A stretch of DNA of 64,000 nucleotides, taken from positions 1,015,501 through 1,079,500 of the forward strand of contig NZ_CP146516.1 in assembly GCF_037081835.1 (NCBI RefSeq). The letters are read 5' to 3'. This document shows positions 27,980-37,173 of this stretch, in pieces; the stretch's first letter is position 1; every line of letters starts with the position of its first letter. Position numbers and translations under genes: made by a program. The notes beneath the pieces were generated by a model. The model was not told the DNA's origin. It did no database searches and saw only the letters and a list, made by a program, of their open reading frames with translations. This DNA is from Spirobacillus cienkowskii. GTDB taxonomy: Bacteria; Bdellovibrionota_B; Oligoflexia; Silvanigrellales; Silvanigrellaceae.

Positions 27980-28771
27980 TTAGAAATATTGTTGAATCTC
28001 ATTTAGGTTTTTGTGCATTTGCAGGGTAGTCGTGTTACCTCCTGCAAAAATAGCTCTGCTAATAGGAAAAATAATTTCATTGGGTTGGTTAGCGCATTCT
28101 TGAATAATATTCCATTTTTGTGATTGAAAACCAAGACCAGGTGCCAGTATTGATAGGCCACTGTCTTTAATTTCGGGCGATAAAAGAATAGAATTATGAT
28201 TAGCTCCAACAACAACACCTGCTATTTGATACAAATCAGTCGTATTTTTAAAAACCTCTTTTTGTTGCTTGCTGGTTGCTAGTAAAATATTTTTCCAGTT
28301 ATTGTGAATAAAAGATAATTCTTGCGAACTAGATTCTGTGGTTGCACAAAGAATATAAACTCGACCTCTTTTTCCCCATCTTTTTGCACAGTATTCAAAA
28401 GAAACTTGAATAGACTTTTCTCCAAGAAAGGGGCTAATGGTTAATCCATGAACTCCTAATGTGTTGAAAGCAAAATGAAGATATGCTTGGAGAGAGTTTG
28501 AAATATCATTAAACTTGCCATCTAAAATAATTGTAAAAGTATTTTGAAATTGCGCAACCAATTCTTCAAGCAAAAGTAATCCTTTATTTCCAAAAGAAAG
28601 AAAAAAAGCGAATTGTGGTTTAATAATAATATTGTAGAGCGAATTTTTACAAAAATCTAGAATTTCCATATGTTTGTACACACATTCTTTAAATTGTTTA
28701 AACTTATGTTCTGTTGGATTAGGATCAATCCCTAAACAAAGTTTAATATTTTTATTTAATTTGTTTTGCAC
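27980..28771 (-). CDS. pyrF: Orotidine 5'-phosphate decarboxylase PyrF (long type)
   Basis: Last step of UMP synthesis. At 263 aa it belongs to the longer OMPDC subgroup: LCLGIDPNP at the start, the catalytic ILDGKFNDIS, VVVGAN, and ILAPGLGFQSQ for phosphate binding. It is the only pyrimidine gene inside the purine operon and overlaps purK by 20 bases, so purine and pyrimidine output may be expressed together. Confidence 0.93.
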   Translation of the reverse strand: MQNKLNKNIKLCLGIDPNPTEHKFKQFKECVYKHMEILDFCKNSLYNIIIKPQFAFFLSFGNKGLLLLEELVAQFQNTFTIILDGKFNDISNSLQAYLHFAFNTLGVHGLTISPFLGEKSIQVSFEYCAKRWGKRGRVYILCATTESSSQELSFIHNNWKNILLATSKQQKEVFKNTTDLYQIAGVVVGANHNSILLSPEIKDSGLSILAPGLGFQSQKWNIIQECANQPNEIIFPISRAIFAGGNTTTLQMHKNLNEIQQYF

Positions 28772-29954
28772 TTAATTGCTCCTTAAATGTATCTGCAACA
28801 AGAATAGAAGTTTTTTGATCATTGGAATACGTAACAAAATGTCCCATTTTTCTTTTTGAAGTTGGTTCTATTTTTCCATAAAGAGTAATATCAATCACTT
28901 CAGGAAAGTTTTTCCATGCAGCTAAATTTAAAGTTTTATTATTATTAAAATCTTGTGCTAACCAAGTTTCGCCAAGTAAATTAGTCATACAGTAATTTCC
29001 TGGTAATAATTGGGGTGAGTGTAAAGGATAATTTAACAACACACGAGCCAATGCATCAAACTGGCTAAAGTTACAAGATTTTTGAGTTATGTGTCCAGAG
29101 TTATGAGGACGAGGTGCAAATTCATTAATATAAATATATAAATCTTCTATATTTTTTTGTTTATCTAAATGTGATGGTTTTTTAGTAATAAAAAATTCAG
29201 TTGTTAATAATCCAACTACATCTAAATCTTGTGCCGCTTGTAACGCAAGCATTTTAATTTTTTCTTGCACAGCGGTTGGCAAAGATGAAGGTAATGTTGT
29301 TTGATGTAAAATATTATTAACATGTATATTATCAAAAATTGGAAAACAAACACTAGAACCTTGCATATTGCGTGCAACAATACAACTTGCTTCTTGTAAA
29401 AGTGAAAGTTTTTCTTCAAGAATTAGAGGAACAAAATTTTCTTTTGTCAAAGTTTTTATAAATTGATTTAATTCATTAGAACTATTAATTATCCACTGCC
29501 CTTTTCCATCATAACCACCAGCAGCTGTTTTAATAATATATGGAAACGGAAAATCATCTGTAACTTTAATTAAATTATCATAATTTTCTATTGAAATAAA
29601 TTGGCAAGTTGGATAATTATGTTGTAATAAAAAATTTTTTTCTAAAATTCTGTTTTGGGTTGTCTTTAAAATTTCTATTGAAGGAAAAATTTTTTTCCCA
29701 GTTTGTTGTTGTAACTTAGTTAAAAGTTCAGTGGGTACATTTTCAAATTCATATGTTATAATATCACATTCAGAAAAAAATGAAGATAACTTTTCGTAAT
29801 CTAGCCAACAAGCTTGATAAAAAAAAGGTGTGCGTAAAAACGAAGGCGAAAAGGGTTCTGGTGCATAAAAAATGACTTTACAACCTAATTTTTGCAGCGC
29901 ATCAGAGAGCATACTTCCAAGTTGACCACCACCTAAAATTCCAATTGTTTTCAT
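28752..29954 (-). CDS. purK: N5-carboxyaminoimidazole ribonucleotide synthase PurK
   Basis: ATP-grasp enzyme making N5-CAIR from AIR and bicarbonate. The start MKTIGILGGGQLGSML, TYEFENVP, the KTAAGGYDGKGQ ATP loop and NEFAPRPHNSGH are diagnostic. The 400-aa length is a little long (about 355-380 usual). It begins 12 bases after purE, the partner mutase. Confidence 0.96.
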   Translation of the reverse strand: MKTIGILGGGQLGSMLSDALQKLGCKVIFYAPEPFSPSFLRTPFFYQACWLDYEKLSSFFSECDIITYEFENVPTELLTKLQQQTGKKIFPSIEILKTTQNRILEKNFLLQHNYPTCQFISIENYDNLIKVTDDFPFPYIIKTAAGGYDGKGQWIINSSNELNQFIKTLTKENFVPLILEEKLSLLQEASCIVARNMQGSSVCFPIFDNIHVNNILHQTTLPSSLPTAVQEKIKMLALQAAQDLDVVGLLTTEFFITKKPSHLDKQKNIEDLYIYINEFAPRPHNSGHITQKSCNFSQFDALARVLLNYPLHSPQLLPGNYCMTNLLGETWLAQDFNNNKTLNLAAWKNFPEVIDITLYGKIEPTSKRKMGHFVTYSNDQKTSILVADTFKEQLSAKQIK

Positions 29955-29966
29955 AAAACAGAGTCC

Positions 29967-30479
29967 TTATTTTAAGACACATTTTTCTTGAATTTTTTTA
30001 TTTCCTGCAAGCGCCATTTGCCCATTTTCTTTTCGCCAAATCATAATTTTTTCAAGCAGATTTAAATTTTCTAAAGAAAGAATTTGAATGGCAAATAATG
30101 CAGCATTGCTGGCGCCAGCAGAACCAATTGCAAAGGTAGCAGTAGGGATACCCTGAGGCATTTGCACAATCGATAACAGGCTATCAATTCCGTGTAACGC
30201 TTTGGACATGACAGGAACAGCCAATACGGGCAAAGGCGATAATGCACTGACCATGCCTGGCAGGTGAGCGGCACCTCCCGCACCTGCAATAATTATTTTA
30301 ATACCTCTTTTATGCGCTGTTTTTGCATATTCAAACATCAATTCTGGTGTTCGATGGGCACTGATAATTTGAATTTCGTAAGGAATATGAAACTCTATTA
30401 AAATATTTTCTGCATGCTGTAAGGTTTCGTAATCAGATTGGCTTCCCATAATAATGCTTATAATAGGATTAGCATTCAC
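29967..30479 (-). CDS. purE: N5-CAIR mutase PurE (class I)
   Basis: Converts N5-CAIR to CAIR. The motifs [22 protein letters not shown] and [11 protein letters not shown] identify class I PurE, consistent with the adjacent purK. I favour a GTG start at 30479: GGAG lies 9 bases upstream and the N-terminus then has the family length. An ATG at 30494 would add five residues but has no Shine-Dalgarno site. The start overlaps the purF end. Confidence 0.94.
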   Translation of the reverse strand: MNANPIISIIMGSQSDYETLQHAENILIEFHIPYEIQIISAHRTPELMFEYAKTAHKRGIKIIIAGAGGAAHLPGMVSALSPLPVLAVPVMSKALHGIDSLLSIVQMPQGIPTATFAIGSAGASNAALFAIQILSLENLNLLEKIMIWRKENGQMALAGNKKIQEKCVLK

Positions 30480-31944
30480 TTTGGCAATCTCCATAAATTG
30501 GGTGAGTATTTTGTGTAGGATTTTGTTGAAAATGTGTATTTTGTTTTTGGTACTCACCAGAAAAGCAAGAAACACACCAACCACCATTTTTCGATTTGCT
30601 GTTGCAGAGTGTGGATGGAGATAATTTTTGCATTACTTTTAAGAGTTGGGTTTGGGAAAGAAAAGCAAGAGTGGTGGATTTTAAAAAACGATTCATGTCT
30701 TCCAAGGAAAGTTGCTGTGCAAGAAGCTCCTTTCGTTTTGGAGTGTCTATCCCATAAAAGCACGGAAATTTTACAGGAGGAGAACCAATTCTTAAGTGAA
30801 CTTCTGATGCTCCTGCTTCGTAGAGAAGTTCAATAATTTTTCTTGAGGTTGTTCCTCTGACAATGCTGTCATCAATGACAATAATTTTTTTGCCACGAAT
30901 TGTTTCGCGAACAGGATTGAGTTTTAAACGGACTTTAAAGTTTCGTACGTTTTGTGCGGGTTCGATGAACGTGCGGCCGACATAGTGATTGCGGATAAAT
31001 CCAATTTTATAGGGGATACGAGAAGCATGGGCATAACCCATTGCCATGGGAACACCACTATCGGGCACAGCAATCACCATATCTGCGGCTACAGGAAGGC
31101 TGTTAGCGAGCTCTTCTCCCAATGCAAACCGAGAATTTTGCGCAAGAATATTCCAGACAAGACTATCGGGGCGAGCAAAATACACATGTTCAAATACGCA
31201 GCGTGCTGGTGTTGGGTTTGGCTCACGTGATTGATGAAGTGCGTAAGATTGCATTTCTCCGTTAGACAAATTTATAGAAAGAATTTCTCCAGGAAGCAGA
31301 TCGCGAATAAATTGTGCGCCAACTAAATCCATGGCACAGGTTTCACTTGCGATGATCCAGCTTTCAATGCTGTTTTCTTTTTGCATTTTGCCGAGTGAGA
31401 GTGGGCGATAGGCAAAGCTATCCACCACAGCGTAAAGATGAGTTGGAGTCAGCAATAAAATTGAAAATGCACCTGTCAGTTGTTCAAAAGCAGAAACAAG
31501 CTTTTCAATAAAATTAAGTTTGTTGCTACGCGCAATGAGATGCAGGATAATTTCGCTATCGGATGAGGCGTGAATAATAGAACCGGAGGATTCTAAAAAG
31601 TTTCTCAATTCTTTAGAATTTTCGATGTTGCCATTATGAGAAAGTGCAACTGGCATGCCGTGAACATTTGCAGTAATGGGCTGAATATTGGAGTGGGTAT
31701 TGCCTCCTGCCGTACTGTAACGCACATGTCCAATTGCGTTATTGCCTTGTAACGCTGTGAGTGTGTGTTCTTTAAACACATCTGCGACAAGGCCCATGTC
31801 TCGGTGAGTGCGGATATCGGGAATTTGTGTTTCTGTTACAGAAATTCCCGCGCTTTCTTGCCCTCTGTGTTGCAGGGCAAATAAACCTAAATAAGCAATT
31901 TTAGAAGCATGCTCTACGTTTGTGACACCAAAGACTCCGCACAT
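30469..31944 (-). CDS. purF: Amidophosphoribosyltransferase PurF (Fe-S type)
   Basis: First committed purine step, PRPP plus glutamine to phosphoribosylamine. ATG 31944 places the nucleophile Cys at position 2 (MCGVFG) with AGGA 9 bases upstream. The PRPP loop is [14 protein letters not shown]. The four cluster cysteines of the Bacillus-type enzyme appear to be present ([26 protein letters not shown]), so a [4Fe-4S] cluster is likely. There is no propeptide, unlike B. subtilis. The 5' end overlaps purL by 31 bases. Confidence 0.95.
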   Translation of the reverse strand: MCGVFGVTNVEHASKIAYLGLFALQHRGQESAGISVTETQIPDIRTHRDMGLVADVFKEHTLTALQGNNAIGHVRYSTAGGNTHSNIQPITANVHGMPVALSHNGNIENSKELRNFLESSGSIIHASSDSEIILHLIARSNKLNFIEKLVSAFEQLTGAFSILLLTPTHLYAVVDSFAYRPLSLGKMQKENSIESWIIASETCAMDLVGAQFIRDLLPGEILSINLSNGEMQSYALHQSREPNPTPARCVFEHVYFARPDSLVWNILAQNSRFALGEELANSLPVAADMVIAVPDSGVPMAMGYAHASRIPYKIGFIRNHYVGRTFIEPAQNVRNFKVRLKLNPVRETIRGKKIIVIDDSIVRGTTSRKIIELLYEAGASEVHLRIGSPPVKFPCFYGIDTPKRKELLAQQLSLEDMNRFLKSTTLAFLSQTQLLKVMQKLSPSTLCNSKSKNGGWCVSCFSGEYQKQNTHFQQNPTQNTHPIYGDCQSEC

Positions 31945-34454
31945 AAATAAGGTTCCTTGTCTGCACAGGAAAGGGTATTGAAAAACTGTTTTAACGTTAA
32001 ACAATAATTCTGATAAACTTTCTTAAAATCAAAAACAGGCATTGCAATGTTACAGTTTTGTGGTTTTAGTTCAGCAACTTTTTGAACACTGAAATTTGGA
32101 TATTGTCTTTGTAAAAACTGCTTTTCAGCATTTTTATTTTTAAAACTAATGAGAAATCCCATATTGCCCTCTGCAAAAAGCTTTTCAGCGGGCATTTTCC
32201 ATAAGAATTTGCTTAATTCTAAGTCGCACATCGATTTTAACGACGTCGCTATAAGAGTGCCAAGTAAACCACCGTGGCCAATAGGATTACAAAGAAAAAG
32301 TTCGTTTTGTGCAATACTTGTTGAAATAATTCGCCATAGTTCTTTTTCAATTGAAATTTCAACTTTTGGACAGTCAGCGTTTTCGTCACCCAATAGCCAA
32401 GCTGTTTGCGAGGCTCTGTAACTTGAAGACTCAAAACCATTTTTAGGCATAATATGATAAAGTGAGACTGAGTCTGATTGCGTTTTGGTAAAATAATTTT
32501 GTGTTAAAGAATTTAACGGAACAGAATTGATGTTATCAACCCTGCCTAATACTCCAACCATCGGCGTTGGTGGAATTGCATTGCCATCAGTTTGATTATT
32601 GAGGCTGACATTACCGCTTACTACAGGGATGCGAAACTCTGTTGCGACTAAGTTTATTCCATCAATAATATCTGATAATTGCCTGAGCACTGTTGCGGAT
32701 TTGGGGTTGCCTAAATTGAGGCAATCTGTCATTGCTAAAGGCACTGCACCAGAAGCAACAATTTTTCGAGCAATTTTAATCACAGAAAGCGCAGTTCCAT
32801 GTAAGGGATCAAGCTCAACCCACCGTTCTTCACAGCCACCTGCGACGGCAATACCTGTGGCTGAGGGGACTCCATAACTATCTTTTTCTTGAGCATAGTT
32901 TGGGAGCCTGACGACGCCCGCAGCAGCTGACTGCAACGCTCCACAACCCGCAACTGTATTTCCCTGAACCGTAGAGCAGTAGTTATGAAATACTGCTGAG
33001 CGATCGGAAAAAGAGGGATGTGCAAAAAGATTTGCAATGAGTTGAGGGTATTTTTCAACTAAAAGCTCTAAAGATAAATGATTTTGAATATCCTTATGTG
33101 CCTCAGGATTTGAGGCTTTTAATGTTAAAGAAGGTTTATTCTCTGTATTGAAATTCAACTCTTCTTGACTCTTGTTATTAATAATTTTGTGTTGTTTAAG
33201 ATATTCGTCACGATTTAGACTTGTATGTTGATAGCGCGGCGCTTTATCGACCAACACAGAGATAGGTGTTGCTGTAACAATTTTGTTATCAAATATGCAT
33301 GTAAATAAACCTGTTCGATTGATTTTTCCAATAATTGCATAAGCGATTTTATGGTGTTCTAGTTCGAGGCAAACTGCATTGATATTTTTTGGTGTTACGG
33401 CACAGAGCATTCTTTCTTGAGATTCGCTGAGTAAAATTTCCCATGCCTGCATATCACTCATTCTTTGAGGAACGTTATTTAAATTTAAAGCCACTCCATA
33501 TCCAGATCGCGCAGCCATTTCAACAGAGCTGGAGGTGATTCCTGCTGCTCCCAAATCTTGTAAACCAACGACAAGATTTTTTTCGATGAGCGATAGTGTT
33601 GCATCAAATAGGACTTTTCCAGCAAAAGGATCGCCAACTTGAACAGTTGGTTTGAGAGACGTATCTAAACTTGAAAACTCTGCGCTGCTCATTGTTGCGC
33701 CATGAACGCCATCGCGGCCTGTTGCCGAGCCAAAATAAATCAAAACATTTTCATTTTCTGGAAAAAGTACAGAATTTAAATTTTCTGTTAATTCTTCCTG
33801 AATTTGAGGCACGATATTTGATGAATTTGAAACATGAATCTTATTTTTTTGATCAGAGACAATCCCTTTAAAAATTTTCTCTTTGTGGACAAGACCTGCG
33901 CAAAAAGCATTCACAAGAATATTTTTGCTATAATTATAATGAAAACTAATGTCTCCTGTCACGTTTGGAACGCCAAAAGCGTTACCATAATTTGCAACGC
34001 CACGAACCGTATCGCGAAGCAAATGCGCGTTCCAAGTTCCTTCGCCAAAACGCAGACAATTTAATGCAGCAATTGGATATGCACCCATACAAAAAACATC
34101 TCTGAGTATCCCTCCAACACCTGTTGCGGCGCCTTGATAGGGTTCGATAAAGCTAGGATGATTATGTGATTCCATTTTAAATGCAATTGCATACTCTTTG
34201 TTGATGGCAACAACACCAGCGTTTTCTCCAGGGCCTTGCAGTACCCATGGTTCTTCAGTGTGTAAATTTTTTAAATATGATTTTGAAGATTTATAGGAAC
34301 AGTGTTCGCTCCATAATGCACCACATGCCGCAATTTCTTCTAGTGATGGAGTGCGTTTTAAATCATCACAAAACTTTTGAAACTCTTCTGGAGTTAAACC
34401 AAAACGAGCAGAAGCGTTATTTAGATTTTGAGAAATAGCAGTTGAATTAGACAT
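31914..34454 (-). CDS. purL: FGAM synthase large subunit PurL (small-PurL type, long)
   Basis: ATP-dependent amidation of FGAR with PurQ and PurS. It begins near LTPEEFQKFCDDL and has CGALWSEHCSYKSSK, KMESHNHPSFIEPYQGAATG and GRDGVHGATMSS. It lacks the fused glutaminase of the large enzyme, matching separate purQ and a purS domain. At 846 aa it is about 100 residues longer than B. subtilis PurL, with extra segments near residues 210-250 and 440-490. ATG 34454 overlaps the purQ stop by 8 bases. Confidence 0.94.
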   Translation of the reverse strand: MSNSTAISQNLNNASARFGLTPEEFQKFCDDLKRTPSLEEIAACGALWSEHCSYKSSKSYLKNLHTEEPWVLQGPGENAGVVAINKEYAIAFKMESHNHPSFIEPYQGAATGVGGILRDVFCMGAYPIAALNCLRFGEGTWNAHLLRDTVRGVANYGNAFGVPNVTGDISFHYNYSKNILVNAFCAGLVHKEKIFKGIVSDQKNKIHVSNSSNIVPQIQEELTENLNSVLFPENENVLIYFGSATGRDGVHGATMSSAEFSSLDTSLKPTVQVGDPFAGKVLFDATLSLIEKNLVVGLQDLGAAGITSSSVEMAARSGYGVALNLNNVPQRMSDMQAWEILLSESQERMLCAVTPKNINAVCLELEHHKIAYAIIGKINRTGLFTCIFDNKIVTATPISVLVDKAPRYQHTSLNRDEYLKQHKIINNKSQEELNFNTENKPSLTLKASNPEAHKDIQNHLSLELLVEKYPQLIANLFAHPSFSDRSAVFHNYCSTVQGNTVAGCGALQSAAAGVVRLPNYAQEKDSYGVPSATGIAVAGGCEERWVELDPLHGTALSVIKIARKIVASGAVPLAMTDCLNLGNPKSATVLRQLSDIIDGINLVATEFRIPVVSGNVSLNNQTDGNAIPPTPMVGVLGRVDNINSVPLNSLTQNYFTKTQSDSVSLYHIMPKNGFESSSYRASQTAWLLGDENADCPKVEISIEKELWRIISTSIAQNELFLCNPIGHGGLLGTLIATSLKSMCDLELSKFLWKMPAEKLFAEGNMGFLISFKNKNAEKQFLQRQYPNFSVQKVAELKPQNCNIAMPVFDFKKVYQNYCLTLKQFFNTLSCADKEPYLCAESLVSQT

Positions 34455-35253
34455 GGTATTTGGCCCCTTCAAATAATTTTTCTGCAAAGTTTGCCAATGG
34501 GCTTCCTGAGCGAATTTTTATTTTTTGTGATTGCGCAATACCAAGTAAAAAAACGAGACCTTCGTCACTACCAAGAATAAGATCTGAGGCGCGTTCTGGA
34601 TGTGGCATCATTCCAAATATTTTTCCACTAGAATTGGTAAGACCTGCAATAGATTTATAGCTTCCATTTTCGTTATTATTATAAAAAACAACAGCGTTTT
34701 TTTCTGCAAGAGCTTTTTCTGTGTTGCTCCGGGGAGGAAGCCAGTTGCCCATGCCGCATGACATTGGAATAAAAAATTCTTTAGAAAAAATGCTTTCAAT
34801 TAACTTGAATTGATGTTCGTGAAATTTAGGAATCCAGACACAGTTATTTTCTTGATTGGTTGTAAGAAAATAATTTTTTTCAACACGAATTGATACAGGA
34901 AAATGATGATGTTGTTTTGTGACATTTTTTACAAGTGTTCCTGGAAGCAAGCCGCTTTCACACAATATTTGAAAGCCATTACAGATTCCTAAAATTGGTA
35001 TGTCACTTTGTGCGAGCTTTTTAACAAAAGTCATTTCTTCGGTACGAGCCGCAATTGCCCCTGCGCGTAGATAGTCTCCAAAACTAAATCCGCCTGGAAT
35101 AAAAAGGGCATCAATCTCTTCGGGAAGAATAGAATGATGTTTTTTTAAATTTAAAAATTCAACCTCTGTTTCAAGATTTTCTGAAAACCAGAGAAATGAT
35201 TCTTTTTCACAGTTAGTTCCAGGAAAAACCGGGATTAAGGTTTTTTTCTTCAT
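34447..35253 (-). CDS. purQ: FGAM synthase glutaminase subunit PurQ
   Basis: Class I glutamine amidotransferase feeding ammonia to PurL. The nucleophile is in ILGICNGFQIL and the His/Glu end is MMPHPERASD. VFPGTNCEKE at the N-terminus is typical. The length of 268 aa is above the usual 225, with extra residues around 130-200. Its ATG overlaps the purB/S stop as ATGA (4 bases). Confidence 0.95.
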   Translation of the reverse strand: MKKKTLIPVFPGTNCEKESFLWFSENLETEVEFLNLKKHHSILPEEIDALFIPGGFSFGDYLRAGAIAARTEEMTFVKKLAQSDIPILGICNGFQILCESGLLPGTLVKNVTKQHHHFPVSIRVEKNYFLTTNQENNCVWIPKFHEHQFKLIESIFSKEFFIPMSCGMGNWLPPRSNTEKALAEKNAVVFYNNNENGSYKSIAGLTNSSGKIFGMMPHPERASDLILGSDEGLVFLLGIAQSQKIKIRSGSPLANFAEKLFEGAKYHV

Positions 35254-36860
35254 TGGATGACCTCAATCGTAAACTGCTCAATAACGTGGTTTTGAAGAAC
35301 CTCGCAAGCATATTTTTTGATATTTTCTAACGTTGTATGATGTGGCATGTGAATCAGAAAGCACTTTTGTTGGCGCAAACTTACAATCTCATTGCCAGAT
35401 GTTCTCATATCGTTTGCAATTGTTTTGGCCTCAGTGTCAAGCACATCTGGCATGAGTGAAACAGTTACTTTGATAATTTTTTGTAATGCAGGGACTTTGC
35501 AATAAATAGGCTCATTTACCTTACGCTTATAATCATCTGGCGATACGCCAAACACGCGTTTAAACGTTGCTGGAACAGAGGTTAAATAATTATCTGTATT
35601 AAAAACTTGAGACAGGGTTTCTACACCAACAGTGTCACAAACTTTTTTATGTTGTAAAAGTTTATTAAGAAACTCTTTATCGATCACAGTTGCAATTGCG
35701 ACTTTTGGCGAAATTTCAAGGGCAATTGATTGCACCAGTTCATAAGCATCAGTGCGGTTTATGCCTTTAGAAACCAGTGCAGTTAAAACGCTTTGACTTG
35801 CCCAGAGGCCGCCTGTTTTCCATAAATTTGTTTCCATTGCTTTTGGATTGATTTGCATCTCGGCAATTAAATACGCACAACGCGAAATCATAAAATCAAC
35901 AGTTACAAAAAGATCAGGTAGCGCAAGGCGCTCAGTGCTACTGTGCGAAATATCTCTTTCATGCCAAAGTGCAATATTTTCTGACAGCATTGCAGCATAG
36001 CCTCGAATTGTCCGAGCTAAACCGCACAAATTTTCAGAAAGGATTGGATTTTTTTTGTGCGGCATAGCCGAACTGCCTTTTTGTTTTTTTCCAAAAGGTT
36101 CTAAAACTTCTCCAAGTTCTGTGCGCGCCCAGTGGCGTAAATTTGTTGCAAACCTTTCGATAGCGTTTGATACAGATAAAATACTAGAAATCACAGAAAG
36201 CACTCTATCGCGCGGTATAATTTGTGTTGCCACAGTTTCTGGCTGTAGATTTAATTGGCTAAGAACCTCAAATTCAAACTGCGGTGTGAGTTGAGAGTAT
36301 GTTCCGACAGCACCCGAAAGCTTGCCAAATGAAATCGTGTGGTGCGCTTCAAGAATTGCGCAGTGGGCTCGTTGAAACTCTGCAAAATGGCTACTGAGAA
36401 CTTGTCCAAAGCTCATGGGTTCTGCATGAATGCCGTGGGTGCGGCCTATGCAAACAGTATGAGAGTGCTCAAAAGCTCGTTTGGCCAAATTTTCACGTAG
36501 GTTAAAAAGTGTATTTGAAATAATTTCAAGCGATTGACGAATACGCAAAGAAAGAGCGGTGTCCACAACGTCTGAGCTTGTTAAGCCTTTGTGGAGAAAG
36601 TGTCCGTTCTCCGCCATACTTTCGCCTATTTCTGCAACAAAAGCAATAACGTCATGCCCGGTTTCTTGCTCTCTTCTTAAAAAATCTGAGTTATTTTTAG
36701 TTGTTATTGCGTAATCAAAAGCATCTAAAACAGAGTTAGGGGCTTGGCCAAAATGAATAAGAGCTGAAAGATGTGCTCTTTCTACCTCGGCCCATGACCT
36801 GTATTTGGCTTCTTCAGTCCAGATCTTTTTCATTTCTGGTCGAGAATAACGTTCAATCAT
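35250..36860 (-). CDS. purBS: PurB-PurS fusion: adenylosuccinate lyase plus FGAM synthase PurS
   Basis: 536 aa. Residues 1 to about 455 are adenylosuccinate lyase (RYSRPEMKKIW start, GKTHG-type site as CIGRTHGIHAEP, signature KGSSAMPHKKNPI). Residues about 462-536 match PurS: IIKVTVSLMPDVLDTEAKTI, then EVLQNHVIEQFTIEV. No separate purS is seen, and PurL/PurQ of this type need PurS, so the tail likely supplies it. GGAGG precedes the ATG. It is the first gene of the operon; purQ overlaps its stop. Confidence 0.92.
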   Translation of the reverse strand: MIERYSRPEMKKIWTEEAKYRSWAEVERAHLSALIHFGQAPNSVLDAFDYAITTKNNSDFLRREQETGHDVIAFVAEIGESMAENGHFLHKGLTSSDVVDTALSLRIRQSLEIISNTLFNLRENLAKRAFEHSHTVCIGRTHGIHAEPMSFGQVLSSHFAEFQRAHCAILEAHHTISFGKLSGAVGTYSQLTPQFEFEVLSQLNLQPETVATQIIPRDRVLSVISSILSVSNAIERFATNLRHWARTELGEVLEPFGKKQKGSSAMPHKKNPILSENLCGLARTIRGYAAMLSENIALWHERDISHSSTERLALPDLFVTVDFMISRCAYLIAEMQINPKAMETNLWKTGGLWASQSVLTALVSKGINRTDAYELVQSIALEISPKVAIATVIDKEFLNKLLQHKKVCDTVGVETLSQVFNTDNYLTSVPATFKRVFGVSPDDYKRKVNEPIYCKVPALQKIIKVTVSLMPDVLDTEAKTIANDMRTSGNEIVSLRQQKCFLIHMPHHTTLENIKKYACEVLQNHVIEQFTIEVIQ

Positions 36861-37173
36861 GATGCAAACCTCCGCTTAAATTTAGTCTGTTCACACTATT
36901 AAGTTTTCTTAAAAAAAAATTGGTATTAGGACAAGGGGCGGTAGAAAATATTAAAGATTCCTGTTTTTTGAATTTGCTGCTAACAGTGACCCAGACTCGA
37001 AAAACTGTGAGAACTCAGCTTAAGCTTAAATTTAAAAAACTGCTTGATTATGGTGTTTTATGTTTAATTTGCTAAAATTATTGCATTATATTTTAAATAA
37101 TATTTGAAAATAAATTGAATTAATAATAAAAAAAGAACGAAAAGAGGTATTATTTAGAATGCAAGGAGTAAAT
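36861..37173. other. Divergent control region between the purine operon and the LRR gene
   Basis: 313 bases with no gene. It must hold the purine operon promoter (minus) and the LRR lipoprotein promoter (plus). I see a perfect palindrome AGCTTAAGCT (37017-37026) and an inverted repeat ACAGT/ACTGT (36983-36987, 37004-37008), possible regulator sites. No purine riboswitch-like fold or consensus PurR box could be recognised. Confidence 0.4.

Noticed and set aside
36861-37173. Possible purine riboswitch ahead of purB/S
   Set aside because: No three-way junction with conserved loop sequences could be recognised.
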